Shown here: in pieces, positions 8,101 to 15,200 of the stretch
Layout of the letters: each line of letters opens with the position of its first letter
How positions within the stretch are numbered: the first letter of the stretch is position 1
Source: an uncultured Oscillospiraceae bacterium
Lineage (GTDB): Bacteria > Bacillota > Clostridia > Oscillospirales > Ruminococcaceae
Length of the DNA: 33,688 nucleotides
Assembly: GCA_900547385.1 (NCBI GenBank)
Contig: URGQ01000011.1
Span: 1 to 33,688 of the forward strand
Direction: 5' to 3'
The notes under the pieces: generated by a model
Database searches by the model: none
The model's input: the letters and a program-made list of their open reading frames with translations, nothing else
Told to the model about the DNA's origin: nothing
Program-made: the position numbers and the translations under genes

Positions 8101-8868
8101 CAGCATCAGCAGCAGCTTATACCAGATATCCCGGCGGCGGTAATGGATCAGCTCATGCCGGAATACCAGCGAAAGCTGCTCCGTAGAGAGCTCCATTTCC
8201 GGCAGCAGCAGGGTCGGCTTAATGGCCCCAACGATCATGGGGCTGCCTACGGCGGCCGTATAGACCGGCAGCGGCTTCTGCCGTCCCGCCGCGGCGGATT
8301 CCCTTTCCAGCACAGCCAGGATGGCTTCATCGGTCAGGGGGCGGCGGCTGCGGGAGAGCTTTGCTCTCAGCGCCAGGTAGCTGCCCAGCTGCCACAGCAG
8401 GAACAGCGCGGTCCCCGCTGCCCAGCACCAGCCCACCGCTTCCATCACCGGGATAGAACGGGTACCAGCCGGGGTGGGAATGATCGCCGGCTCCGCCGGT
8501 TTAGGGGTTTCAGTGCTCGGCCCGGTCGGGGCGGTCATCCCGGTCTCGATCTGCTGGTAGGGGTCGTTTTCCGCCGCTCCCGGCACCACCTGGATCGGGT
8601 CTCCGACCGGGGCGGGTTCAGTGGGGGCGGGCTCCTCCCGGCTCACCGGGTAGGTGATCTCCCCCCGCGGCTGCGGCAGGGTAACTACCGGCTGCGGCAG
8701 GGTGATGCCAACGGGCAGCAGCAGCCGCACCGCGATGAGCAGCCAGGCCCAGTACCGCCACTTGGCGGTAAAGCGGCGGCCCAGCAGCGGGCCTGCCGCC
8801 AGCAGCACGGCAATCACCACCGCCATCGGCAGGGTCAGCTCCAGCAGAGCGGTCATCAGTCGTTCCAT
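5179..8868 (-). CDS. BlaR1-like M56 metalloprotease receptor with a large non-penicillin-binding sensor
   Basis: A 1229-residue membrane receptor. Residues about 11-30, 37-54, 140-165 and 343-362 are membrane segments, as in BlaR1/MecR1. The M56 zinc protease lies between the third and fourth: HELIH at 238-242 and the distal acidic ligand in ELSCDEAV (279-286). In this family, ligand binding outside activates the protease, which removes BlaI. The outer part (about 364-1229) is far larger than the roughly 250-residue penicillin-binding sensor of BlaR1 and shows no STxK-type motifs that I can find; instead it has strand-rich, propeller-like sequence whose parts recur in the two neighbouring lipoproteins. 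The loop between segments two and three is Pro-rich. The fourth segment ends GSLVAC, like a lipobox. The gene starts 5 bases after the blaI stop, with AGGAG overlapping it. Confidence 0.85.
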   Translation of the reverse strand: MERLMTALLELTLPMAVVIAVLLAAGPLLGRRFTAKWRYWAWLLIAVRLLLPVGITLPQPVVTLPQPRGEITYPVSREEPAPTEPAPVGDPIQVVPGAAENDPYQQIETGMTAPTGPSTETPKPAEPAIIPTPAGTRSIPVMEAVGWCWAAGTALFLLWQLGSYLALRAKLSRSRRPLTDEAILAVLERESAAAGRQKPLPVYTAAVGSPMIVGAIKPTLLLPEMELSTEQLSLVFRHELIHYRRRDIWYKLLLMLANAIHWFNPMVWLMVYAADRDLELSCDEAVVAGRDEAYREEYGRCLLAVVRAGMSRRTLFTTNFYSGKKTLKNRLATIFDTTKKHRGTLALAALLLAAAVAGSLVACTPDGGKNRYNIDLNDMDALSREYLAPLAAMGDIYWSGYQELKSGPLLKYAIYELYGYTGEEKLDLAAAYGTADAEKRAELAKLMDTNYDASGKLPNAQNFYLPQEEVAAAIQKHFDMSPEMADASLKDLHSYGSDYFWVSPWNLGDNLFAYAREATIEGDTLTIRYSLYEAQPGDEGFLAQHMADYTQTHESCGRYAITIRLEGDGGWKYISRDYDIETVVMPKPEGELQVEPSDDPETTGWELIATKAEYYASDTYVFIDGSTEGCRLLGWGQQQVSVYRAEDGYHLSYWRTEPLNISGLENPEVTQWNGYTSESLITPEDATPFNFEDMVIYLNPKGDDGYSLYSPSRNSSIAIMPGDTAGILVEQSGSGLIALNEEASWVFAEGSRYRLFVSYLGMDDADGYNKYNFYLYDSETHHLTTLLENTPYESFQQISDEDDGTLFGIIRQDGLYIYDAAKPEAPAMVYDKTNLPMDGCDAINIEYLYADDRGGDTLALTYFPYNSGEVPDAWNGEYKKSSSHWKVAVLDRNDITEPVRVLTLPQYVYRNYWGHRDMGQVIVRDGLMYYSNYYDENGSRYLPDGTQLWERWCLNLTTGESQLASTNDPTVVSYSDENFWAKAKAMGYTDEMLEIMKASRVSASNILSGTGTGSGSEDFYSPGIKYRAYSRTLNKDYDKSMVVLLDSSGSMRVVPQVFYDKNDSYGNRLTYMRLGFTAEGLLWVSDYRGVYYYDPAAIMAVAEDRSPLYSWSPSELVTGDDIPYVMLVRGYRAEKRIAVLWTALPADWDGWSILPGDTTIHAAVLDSTGQLQNDWDTKINPGRYEEGGPVRITSSEQKDGYLCFYVDGKHGKDGASYELNLATGEVNRT

Positions 8869-8873
8869 CCTTG

Positions 8874-9272
8874 TCAGCTCCTCTCTTCTTCGCGGGCACG
8901 GCGCTGCCCGGCTATAAATTCCTCCAGCTCCGCCAGATCACGGTCGGTCAGGTCCCGGCTTTCCACCAGGGATGCCACCATGCGGCGAAGGGAGGACTGG
9001 TACATCTTCCCCAAAAAGCTGCGGTTGGCCCAGCGGCGGTAATCCGCCTCGCTGACTAGGGGACGGTACAGGTTGTGCCGGCCCTGCCGCTCCACCGAAA
9101 GATAGCCCTTTTCCACCAGCTTGGAAAGCAGGGTGAGCAGGGTGGTATCGGCCCAGTTGTGGCTTCGCAGCTGCTCCTCCAGATCCGCGCGCTGCACGGG
9201 CGGCCGGTTTTGCCAGATGGCCAGCATCACATCCAGCTCGGCATCGGATAATTTTTTCTCGGGCAGTTTCAT
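8874..9272 (-). CDS. blaI: BlaI/MecI-family transcriptional repressor
   Basis: A 132-residue winged-helix repressor of the BlaI/MecI/CopY family. It starts at ATG 9272 after AAAGGAG. The N-terminal half carries the typical opening LSDAELDVMLAIW and the recognition helix region ADTTLLTLLSKLVEKGYL (about 42-59); the C-terminal half is the helical dimerisation arm. In characterised systems the paired BlaR1 protease cleaves the repressor to relieve repression. Here it is first in the operon with the receptor and the large lipoprotein. Its promoter is covered by three inverted repeats (9314-9389), so autoregulation is likely. Because the sensor is not a penicillin-binding type, beta-lactam control should not be assumed. 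Confidence 0.9.
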   Translation of the reverse strand: MKLPEKKLSDAELDVMLAIWQNRPPVQRADLEEQLRSHNWADTTLLTLLSKLVEKGYLSVERQGRHNLYRPLVSEADYRRWANRSFLGKMYQSSLRRMVASLVESRDLTDRDLAELEEFIAGQRRAREEERS

Positions 9273-9313
9273 GGTGGACTCCTTTCGGGTTCTGTCGGTT
9301 TATTTTACGGTTT

Positions 9314-9389
9314 CATTCTATCATCGTAGAATGCGGTTGTCAATGGTCATTCTGCAAGTGTAGAATTTATTTTCTATATCCGTAGAATG
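9314..9389 (-). promoter_or_regulatory. blaI promoter with three BlaI-like operator sites
   Basis: On the minus strand TTGACA (9343-9338), 17 bases and TAGAAT (9320-9315) form a near-consensus promoter. Three 20-base sites share the frame ATTCTA-N6-TAGAAT: 9314-9333 (perfect 7-base arms, over the -10), 9348-9367 (upstream of the -35) and 9370-9389 (weaker left arm). Repeated sites of this symmetry are what a dimeric BlaI-type repressor would bind. Confidence 0.8.
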
Positions 9390-9438
9390 TGCATCGGGCG
9401 GGTTTGCATGGCGTGCCTGGGCAGGGTTTTCTGCCGAT

Positions 9439-9539
9439 CCCCCGGGTCCGGCCCCGCAGGCCGGCCAAAGGCCGGTGGGCGGGCGCTGCCCGCCCCGGCC
9501 GCGGCGCAGCCGCGGCCCCTGCGGGGCCGGACCTGGGGG
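9439..9539. repeat. Cloverleaf repeat copy B
   Basis: The most regular copy. Outer arms of 22 bases (9439-9460 and 9518-9539) pair with a single wobble or mismatch. Between them lie three perfect hairpins with almost no unpaired bases: CCGGCC/GGCCGG loop AAA (9461-9475), GGGCGGGC/GCCCGCCC loop GCT (9477-9495) and GGCCGCGGC/GCCGCGGCC loop GCA (9497-9517). It sits between the blaI operators and the 3' end of the sigma-like gene. No coding sequence is seen in it. Confidence 0.9.
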
Positions 9540-9623
9540 ACGGCGAAAACCAGCCAAGGATACAAATCCCCCCTACCCTGTATAACGCCGCAGACCCCAA
9601 AAATGCAACACGATTTGGCCCAA

Positions 9624-9983
9624 TTATTGCAGCTGGCGGCGCAAAATATCGCACAGCTGGCCTATTTCCCCGGCCTCCTCGGTAAAGCGGTACAGCCGCT
9701 GCCGGATGACCCCCAGGCTGCGGCTGACCGAGGAGGGCGCCAGGCCCATCTGATCCGCGATGGCGGTTACCGTCAGGCCATCGGTATAGCGCAGCCGGGT
9801 AAGCTGCTGCTGAGCCGGGGTAAGGCAGCGGGTGCAGCCGTACTGCAGCAGCCGGCGCAGGGCCAGCCGTTCCTCGCTGGGGCCGCTCTCCTCCCGCGGG
9901 ATGTAAAATTCCAGCGTGGCGGTACTGATACAGCGCGCGACGCGTTTTAAGGGGCGAGGGGTGAATTTAGTTGTAGTAGTCAT
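9624..9983 (-). CDS. Sigma-70 region 4-like HTH protein
   Basis: A 119-residue protein. ATG at 9983 is preceded by GAGAGGA at a good distance; an in-frame ATG at 10037 would overlap most of the upstream gene. Residues about 1-50 are basic and variable. Residues about 55-105 (LTPAQQQLTRLRY, then TVTAIADQMGLAPSSVSRSL) are a region-4-type helix-turn-helix as in sigma factors and phage late activators of the ArpU/RinA kind. There is no region 2, so it is not a complete ECF sigma factor. It overlaps the 3' end of the upstream 66-residue gene by 17 bases, implying translational coupling. Its role is unknown; a phage-derived regulator is one possibility. Confidence 0.7.
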   Translation of the reverse strand: MTTTTKFTPRPLKRVARCISTATLEFYIPREESGPSEERLALRRLLQYGCTRCLTPAQQQLTRLRYTDGLTVTAIADQMGLAPSSVSRSLGVIRQRLYRFTEEAGEIGQLCDILRRQLQ

Positions 9984-10167
9984 GCAGAATCCTCTCCGTT
10001 TCTCTGGTATCCACGAGCTCGAACCGCAGCAGCTCAATGCGCTGTTTCAGGTCGAAGTAATGCGGTCCTCGTGCTGTTTTGATCTCTTCCTTGAGCTGTG
10101 TCAGCCGGTCCTCCAGCAGTTCCACGCTGCGGTGGTACTCCCCGGCCAGTTCGGCAATTCCCATCAT
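9967..10167 (-). CDS. Small coiled-coil protein
   Basis: A 66-residue, highly charged protein whose residues about 8-62 read as one or two long helices with heptad-like leucines (VELLEDRLTQLKEEIKTA, then YFDLKQRIELLRFELVDT). It has no cysteine, signal or membrane segment. Two successive ATG codons (10167, 10164) follow AGAGGA at a rather long distance. It is first in a two-gene unit with the sigma-like HTH gene, and its upstream region holds a LexA-like box. I do not recognise a family; a regulator partner or anti-activator is a guess. Confidence 0.65.
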   Translation of the reverse strand: MMGIAELAGEYHRSVELLEDRLTQLKEEIKTARGPHYFDLKQRIELLRFELVDTRETERILHDYYN

Positions 10168-10236
10168 GTTTTCTCGGTTTCCTCTCTTTTCTCGATGCGG
10201 CTTGGTAGCTTTCGGCGAAGGGACCCGTTTTTGTCA

Positions 10237-10289
10237 AGAACATTTGTTCTCTCGCTTCTTAGCGTACTCCGCTTTTGGCGTTCTGTCAA
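10237..10289 (-). promoter_or_regulatory. Promoter region with LexA-like SOS box
   Basis: AGAACA-TT-TGTTCT at 10237-10250 contains GAAC-N4-GTTC, the Gram-positive LexA/DinR box core. On the minus strand TTGACA (10289-10284) with TACGCT 17 bases on (10266-10261) places the box just after the start point. A second TTGACA (10237-10232) overlaps the box edge. Either arrangement would allow repression by LexA of the coiled-coil and sigma-like genes. Confidence 0.55.
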
Positions 10290-10369
10290 CCGTTATTTTT
10301 GCAAAGTCCCATAAAACGGTCGCCAAAAAACTTCACTGATTTTTGGCAGATAAAATTTTGTCGAAAGGC

Positions 10370-10397
10370 TTGACATTCCCGAAAAAATCACTACGAT
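10370..10397 (+). promoter_or_regulatory. Promoter of the Xre-type gene
   Basis: TTGACA (10370-10375), 16 bases, then TACGAT (10392-10397), about 65 bases before the HTH gene start. Confidence 0.5.
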
Positions 10398-10463
10398 AAG
10401 CTATCCCAGGGGTTGGGAAGATTTTTCCCGGCTCCAATCCGGGACCGAGAAGGAGAGAAAACG

Positions 10464-10691
10464 ATGTATGGCATCAAACTGCGCCAGCTGCGGCGGCAGC
10501 TGGGCCTGACCCAGCGGCAGCTGGGGACACTGTGCGGGGTGGGCGGCACCACCATCAGCATGATAGAGCATGGCAAGCGGCTGCCCGGCCGGGAAACCCT
10601 GCGCCGGCTGCAGGCGGTACTGGGCGATTTGCCGCCCCGCCCGGCCAAGCCCCTGCCCACGGCGGAGCTGCTGACCCTGCTGCGGGGGTGA
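10464..10691 (+). CDS. Xre/Cro-CI-type HTH regulator
   Basis: A 75-residue protein that is nearly all helix-turn-helix. ATG at 10464 follows AAGGAGA. Residues about 5-58 (LRQLRRQLGLTQRQLGTLCG, then TTISMIEHGKRLPGRETLRRL) match the Xre/HTH_3 family, with the usual Thr-Gln start of helix 2 and the Ile-Glu-Gly-type turn after helix 3. A short Pro-rich tail follows. It is divergent from the coiled-coil and sigma-like pair across about 300 bases that hold promoters both ways and a LexA-like box. That layout resembles a small phage-type switch, but no other phage genes are present. Confidence 0.8.
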   Translation: MYGIKLRQLRRQLGLTQRQLGTLCGVGGTTISMIEHGKRLPGRETLRRLQAVLGDLPPRPAKPLPTAELLTLLRG

Positions 10692-10697
10692 GTCCCT

Positions 10698-10812
10698 GCA
10701 AGGGGCAGGACGGGCCGCAGGCCAGCCCGTCCCCCGCAGGGGACGGGCTCAGCGGGCGAAGCCCGCTGCGGCGGCTGCGCCGCCGGGCCTGCGGCCCGAA
10801 CCTCTCCCCTGC
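10698..10812. repeat. Cloverleaf repeat copy C
   Basis: Outer arms GGGCCGCAGGCC (10712-10723) and GGCCTGCGGCCC (10786-10797) pair perfectly, with looser pairing outside to about 10698 and 10812. Three hairpins lie inside: AGCCCGTCCCC/GGGGACGGGCT loop CGCA (10724-10749), CAGCGGGC/GCCCGCTG loop GAA (10750-10768) and CGGCGGC/GCCGCCG loop TGC (10769-10785). It begins a few bases after the Xre-type stop codon, between convergent genes. Confidence 0.9.
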
Positions 10813-10835
10813 CGCCGACTCCGCCGGGGCGCAGA

Positions 10836-10867
10836 AAAGCCCCACCGGGGAAACCCGATGGAGCTTT
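10836..10867 (-). terminator. Terminator after csaA
   Basis: On the minus strand AAAGCTCCA pairs with TGGGGCTTT (one wobble), with an inner CGGG/CCCG pairing, and is followed by TCTGC. It lies 16 bases past the csaA stop. Confidence 0.7.
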
Positions 10868-10882
10868 GCCGAAAGCCAATAT

Positions 10883-11224
10883 TTATCCCAGCCGGTCACC
10901 ATTGGCGGCGGGCTGCTGCGGGGTGATGAGAATAACTCCGCCCGCGGAGTAGGTACCCAGCACCAGTACCTCGCTCATAAAATCCGCGATCTGCCGGGGC
11001 GGGAAGTTGACCACCCCCAGCACCTGTATGCCCGGCAGGTCCTCCGGGCGGTAGTGGTCGGTGATTTGCGCCGAGGACTTTTTTACCCCGATCTCCGGGC
11101 CGAAATCCACCGTGAGCTGGTAGGCCGGGCGGCGGGCCTTGGGAAAAGGCTGCGCCGTCAGGATGGTGCCCACCCGGATATCCAGCCGGGAAAAATCTTC
11201 GAATGTCGCCAGTTGTTTTTCCAT
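10883..11224 (-). CDS. csaA: CsaA-type tRNA-binding OB-fold protein
   Basis: A 113-residue protein consisting of one tRNA-binding domain of the EMAP-II/Trbp111 type. The family hallmark DIRVGTILTAQPFPKARRPAY lies at about 15-35, and the end VLVLGTYSAGGVILITP fits the last strands of the OB fold. In Bacillus, CsaA is described as a chaperone-like factor linked to protein export; related domains bind tRNA. The start overlaps the pfkA stop by one base (TGATG), so translation is probably coupled to pfkA. A terminator follows. The functional link to glycolysis is unclear. Confidence 0.9.
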   Translation of the reverse strand: MEKQLATFEDFSRLDIRVGTILTAQPFPKARRPAYQLTVDFGPEIGVKKSSAQITDHYRPEDLPGIQVLGVVNFPPRQIADFMSEVLVLGTYSAGGVILITPQQPAANGDRLG

Positions 11225-12201
11225 CAGATGCTGATCTCCCTTGCGACCTTGTAGAACAGCTCGTTGATATCCTTCTTCATGGCCAGGGCCTCATCAATGT
11301 CGATATCGTAGATGCGGTTTTCCTTGACCCCGACGATGCGGCTGCCAACGCCCTCTTCCAGCAGCTCGATGGCGCGGTAGCCCATGGCGCTGGCATAAAC
11401 CCGTTCCATGGCTGTGGCGTCGCCGCCGCGCTGCACATGGCCCAGCACCGTCAGGCGGGTCTCCACGCCGGTGCGCTGCTGGATGTAGTAGCACATATCC
11501 TTGCTGTTGCCCACGCCCTCGGCCACCACCACGATGAAGTGATGCTTGCCGGTGGTCATGGTGGCCTTCATGCGGTCCACCACATCGCGGTCCAGGTTAA
11601 AGGGGCGTTCCGGGATGAGGGTGGCGATGGCGCCGGTGGCCAAACCCGCGTACAGGGCCAGATGGCCGGCATTGCGGCCCATGACCTCCACCACGGAGCA
11701 GCGGTCGTGGGATTGGGAGGTATCCCGCAGCTTATCGATGCTTTGCACAGCGGTATTTAGGGCGGTATCAAAGCCGATGGTATACTCGGTGGAGGCGATG
11801 TCGTTATCGATGGTGCCGGGGATGCCGATGGTGGGAATGCCCAGGGCCGAGAGCTTCTGGGCGCCGCGGAAGGAGCCATCGCCGCCGATGACCACCAGGC
11901 CGTCTATCCCGCGGGAGCGCAGAATGGCCGCCGCCTTTTTCTGGCCCTCTTCAGTCATAAATTCCTTGCTGCGGGCGGTATACAGGATGGTGCCTCCCCG
12001 GTTGATGATATTGCTGACAGAACGCTCTTGAAGCTCGTCCATGTGGTCTTCCATTAGGCCCTCGTATCCATGGAAAATGCCATAAACGCTGTGGCCCTTG
12101 TGCAGGGCGGTGCGTACCACACTGCGGACCACGGCATTCATGCCGGGGGCATCGCCGCCGCTGGTGAGTACTGCAAAGGTTTTCTTCTTGGTTTCGCTCA
12201 T
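11224..12201 (-). CDS. pfkA: ATP-dependent 6-phosphofructokinase
   Basis: Cytoplasmic phosphofructokinase of glycolysis: fructose 6-phosphate plus ATP gives fructose 1,6-bisphosphate and ADP. At 325 residues it has the usual bacterial length. Visible motifs are the ATP-site GGDAPGMN (15-22), GGDGS (106-110; Gly here supports ATP over pyrophosphate as donor), the catalytic TIDND (130-134, Asp132) and MGRNAGHLALYAGLA. ATG at 12201 follows AAGGAGG. It lies 23 bases after dnaE, an association common in Bacillota, and leads into csaA by a one-base overlap. Transcription probably reads through from dnaE. Confidence 0.97.
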   Translation of the reverse strand: MSETKKKTFAVLTSGGDAPGMNAVVRSVVRTALHKGHSVYGIFHGYEGLMEDHMDELQERSVSNIINRGGTILYTARSKEFMTEEGQKKAAAILRSRGIDGLVVIGGDGSFRGAQKLSALGIPTIGIPGTIDNDIASTEYTIGFDTALNTAVQSIDKLRDTSQSHDRCSVVEVMGRNAGHLALYAGLATGAIATLIPERPFNLDRDVVDRMKATMTTGKHHFIVVVAEGVGNSKDMCYYIQQRTGVETRLTVLGHVQRGGDATAMERVYASAMGYRAIELLEEGVGSRIVGVKENRIYDIDIDEALAMKKDINELFYKVAREISI

Positions 12202-12224
12202 GTTATTTCCTCCTTTTGGTTGGC

Positions 12225-15200
12225 TTACTGCAAAGCCGGTTCCGGCGGGGCCTTGGGAGCCTCCGGCGGCAGCAGGGCTACATTCTCCTGGCCCAGCACC
12301 CGTCTCAGCTCGCCCAGCAGCACCGGGTTGGCATCGGTATTATATTCCTCTCCCGCCTTCAGCAGGCGGCCGGTATCGGCGGCCCGCACCAGCAGGGGGG
12401 TCTCCCCTTCAAAAATGGAAAACAGCAGCTGAAGCTTTTCCCACTGTTCTCCCTCCATCTGCGGCACCCGGATGAGCAGCCTGCCGCCCTTTTGGGGGCG
12501 TTCGGCCGCGGGCTTGCCGCTGCCGCCCTTTTCCCGGCTCTGCGGCGGGCGAGGGGGCGGGGCGCTTTGGCGCTCCTCGATGGTAAAGACCCGCTCCAGC
12601 ACCATTTTGGTGTCGTCCTCCTCCCGCAGGGAGACCCTGCCCCGGAAGAAAAGCGGTTCGCCCGGCACCAGCTTGGCACTGACCTGGGAGTAGACCCGGC
12701 CAAAGCACATGACCTCCATGCTGCCGGTCATATCCTCCACCGTCAGCAGGGCCAGGATATCCCCCCGCTTGGTGGTCCGCATCTTTTTATCGGCCAGGAT
12801 GCCGAAAATATCGACCCAGGCATTATCGTAGGGGGCATTGGTCTCAGCGCTTTGCAGCCGGGCGATGCGCACCGCCTGGTAGCGGTCGTAAAGGGGCAGG
12901 TACTGGCTCATGGGGTGGCCGGAAAGGTACATGCCGGTGACTTCCTTTTCGTAGGCCAGCAGCTCGGCATGGGGGTATTCTTCCCGGGGGGAGAGCCGAT
13001 AATCGGCGGTGGCGCCGCCTTCCCCAAAGAGGGACAGCTGCCCGCCGGAAAGGTAGCGGCTTTCTTCCGCAATGGCATCGGCCAGGGGGCCGTAGTTTTC
13101 CATCATCTCCCGGCGGTTGGCGCCCAGGTGATCCAGGGCCCCGCACTTGATGAGGCTTTCCACCCCGCGGCGGTTGAGATCGCCGGCCGAGGTGCGGCGG
13201 CAGAACTCCACAAAATTGGTGAAGGGGCCATCCAGCTCCCGCTCTTTCAGAATATCTTCGATGACACTGCGGCCCATATTCTTGATGGCCAGAAGGCCGA
13301 ACCGGATGCCCTGCGGCGTGACGGTAAAGACCATATCGCTCTGGTTGATATCGGGGGGCAGCACCGGGATCTCCAGCCGGGTGCATTCCTCGATGTATTC
13401 CATGAGCTTGGCGGTGGAATCCAGTACGCTGGTCATCAGGGCCGCCATGTATTCCCGGGGGTAGTGCCGTTTGAGATAGGCGGTTTGATAAGCCACCACG
13501 GCATAGCAGGCGGCGTGGGATTTATTGAAGGCGTAGGCCGCGAAGCTGCTCATCTCATCAAAGATGCTGTTGGCCACGGCCTCGGAGATGCCATTGGCGG
13601 CGCAGCCGGTGATGAAGTGCCCGCGCTCCTTTTCCATGACATCGGCTTTTTTCTTGCTCATGGCGCGGCGGACGAGATCGGCCTGGCCGTAGCTGTAACC
13701 GGCCAGCTCGCGGCAGATCTGCATGACCTGCTCCTGATAGACGATGCAGCCGTAGGTGACGCCCAGAATGGGCTCCAGCAGCGGGGTCTTGTACCGGACG
13801 GCGGTGGGATTCTGCTTATTGCGGACATACTGGGGGATGGAATCCATGGGGCCGGGACGGTACAGCGAAATGGCGGCGGTAAGGTCTTCGATGGACCGGG
13901 GGCGCAGCTGGGTAAGCATCTGGCGCATGCCGCCCGATTCCAGCTGGAACACCCCGGAGGAATCGCCGCGGGAGAGCATTTCGTAGACCGCGGGGTCATC
14001 ATCTGGGAGCTTGTCCATTGAAAAATCCGGTTCCCGGCGGCGGATCATCCGCTCGGCATCGGCGATGACGGTGAGATTGCGCAGGCCCAAAAAGTCCATC
14101 TTGAGCAGGCCCAGCTCCTCCAAGGTGGTCATGGTGAACTGGGTAACGATGGATTCATCGTTTTTGGCCAGCGGCACATAGCTATCGACGGTATCCCGGG
14201 TGATGACCACGCCGGCAGCGTGGGTGGAGGCGTGCCGGGGAAAGCCCTCCACCTTTTTGGCGGTTTCGATGAGCTCCTCCACCTGGGGGTCGCTTTGGCA
14301 CATGGCGCGCAGCTCGCTGTTGGCCTCCAGGGCCTTATCGATGGTCATGTGCAGCTCATTGGGGATGAGCTTGGCGACGGCATCCACCTGGGGATAGGCC
14401 AGGCCCATGGCCCGGCCGACATCCCGCACGGCGCCCCGGGCCAGCATGGTGCCGAAGGTAACGATCTGGGCCACATGGTCGGCGCCGTATTTGCGGACGA
14501 CATAATCGATGACCTCCGGCCGGCGCTCGTAGCAGAAATCCACATCAAAATCCGGCATGGAAACACGCTCGGGATTGAGGAAGCGCTCGAACAGGAGATT
14601 GTACTTCATGGGGTCGATATTGGTGATGCCGATGCAGTAGGCGGCAATGCTGCCCGCACCGGAGCCGCGCCCCGGCCCGACCGGGATGCCGTGGCTTTTG
14701 GCGTAGTGGATGAAATCGTGGACGATGAGGTAGTATTCCACATAGCCCATGCGGCTGATGGTGGAAAGCTCATATTCCAGCCGGTCGCGGTATTCCTGGG
14801 GCGGGTTTTTGCCGTAGTGGCGCAGCAGACCCTCATGGCACATGCGGCGAAAGTAGCTTTCGTTATCCTCGCCATTGGGGGCATTGAACAGAGGCAGCTT
14901 GGTGTGGCCAAACTCAAACTCGACATTGCAGCGCTCGGCGATCTTGACGGTATTGGAGAGGGCTTCCGGCACATTGCGGAAGAGCTCGGCCATCTCATCG
15001 CCGCTTTTGACATAGAACTCCTGGGTGGGGAATTCCAGCGTCTGCTCATCATTGACGGTGTGGCCGGTCTGGATGCAGGTGAGCAAAAACTGCATGCGGC
15101 TGTCCTCTTTTTCGAGGTAGTGGGCGTCATTGGTGGCCACCAGCCCCACGCCGAGCTCCCCGGCCAGGCGGATGAGATCCGGGAGGATCTGCCGCTGCTC

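Noticed and set aside
6124..9042. 972-codon plus-strand open frame opposite the BlaR1-like gene
   Set aside because: Its translation is low-complexity His/Arg/Gly/Gln-rich without domains, and the opposite strand has a clear M56 protease and operon structure.
9439..9539. tRNA gene suggested by the cloverleaf shape
   Set aside because: There is no T-loop GTTCGA-type sequence, no anticodon arm with a 7-base loop and no CCA end; arms are too GC-rich and loops are 3 bases.
9387..9685. Overlapping open frames on both strands over cloverleaf copy B
   Set aside because: Extreme GC content removes stop codons; the DNA is a perfect multi-hairpin repeat.
10836..10867. Riboswitch near csaA
   Set aside because: The hairpin is 3' of csaA on its own strand and reads as a terminator; no aptamer motif is visible.
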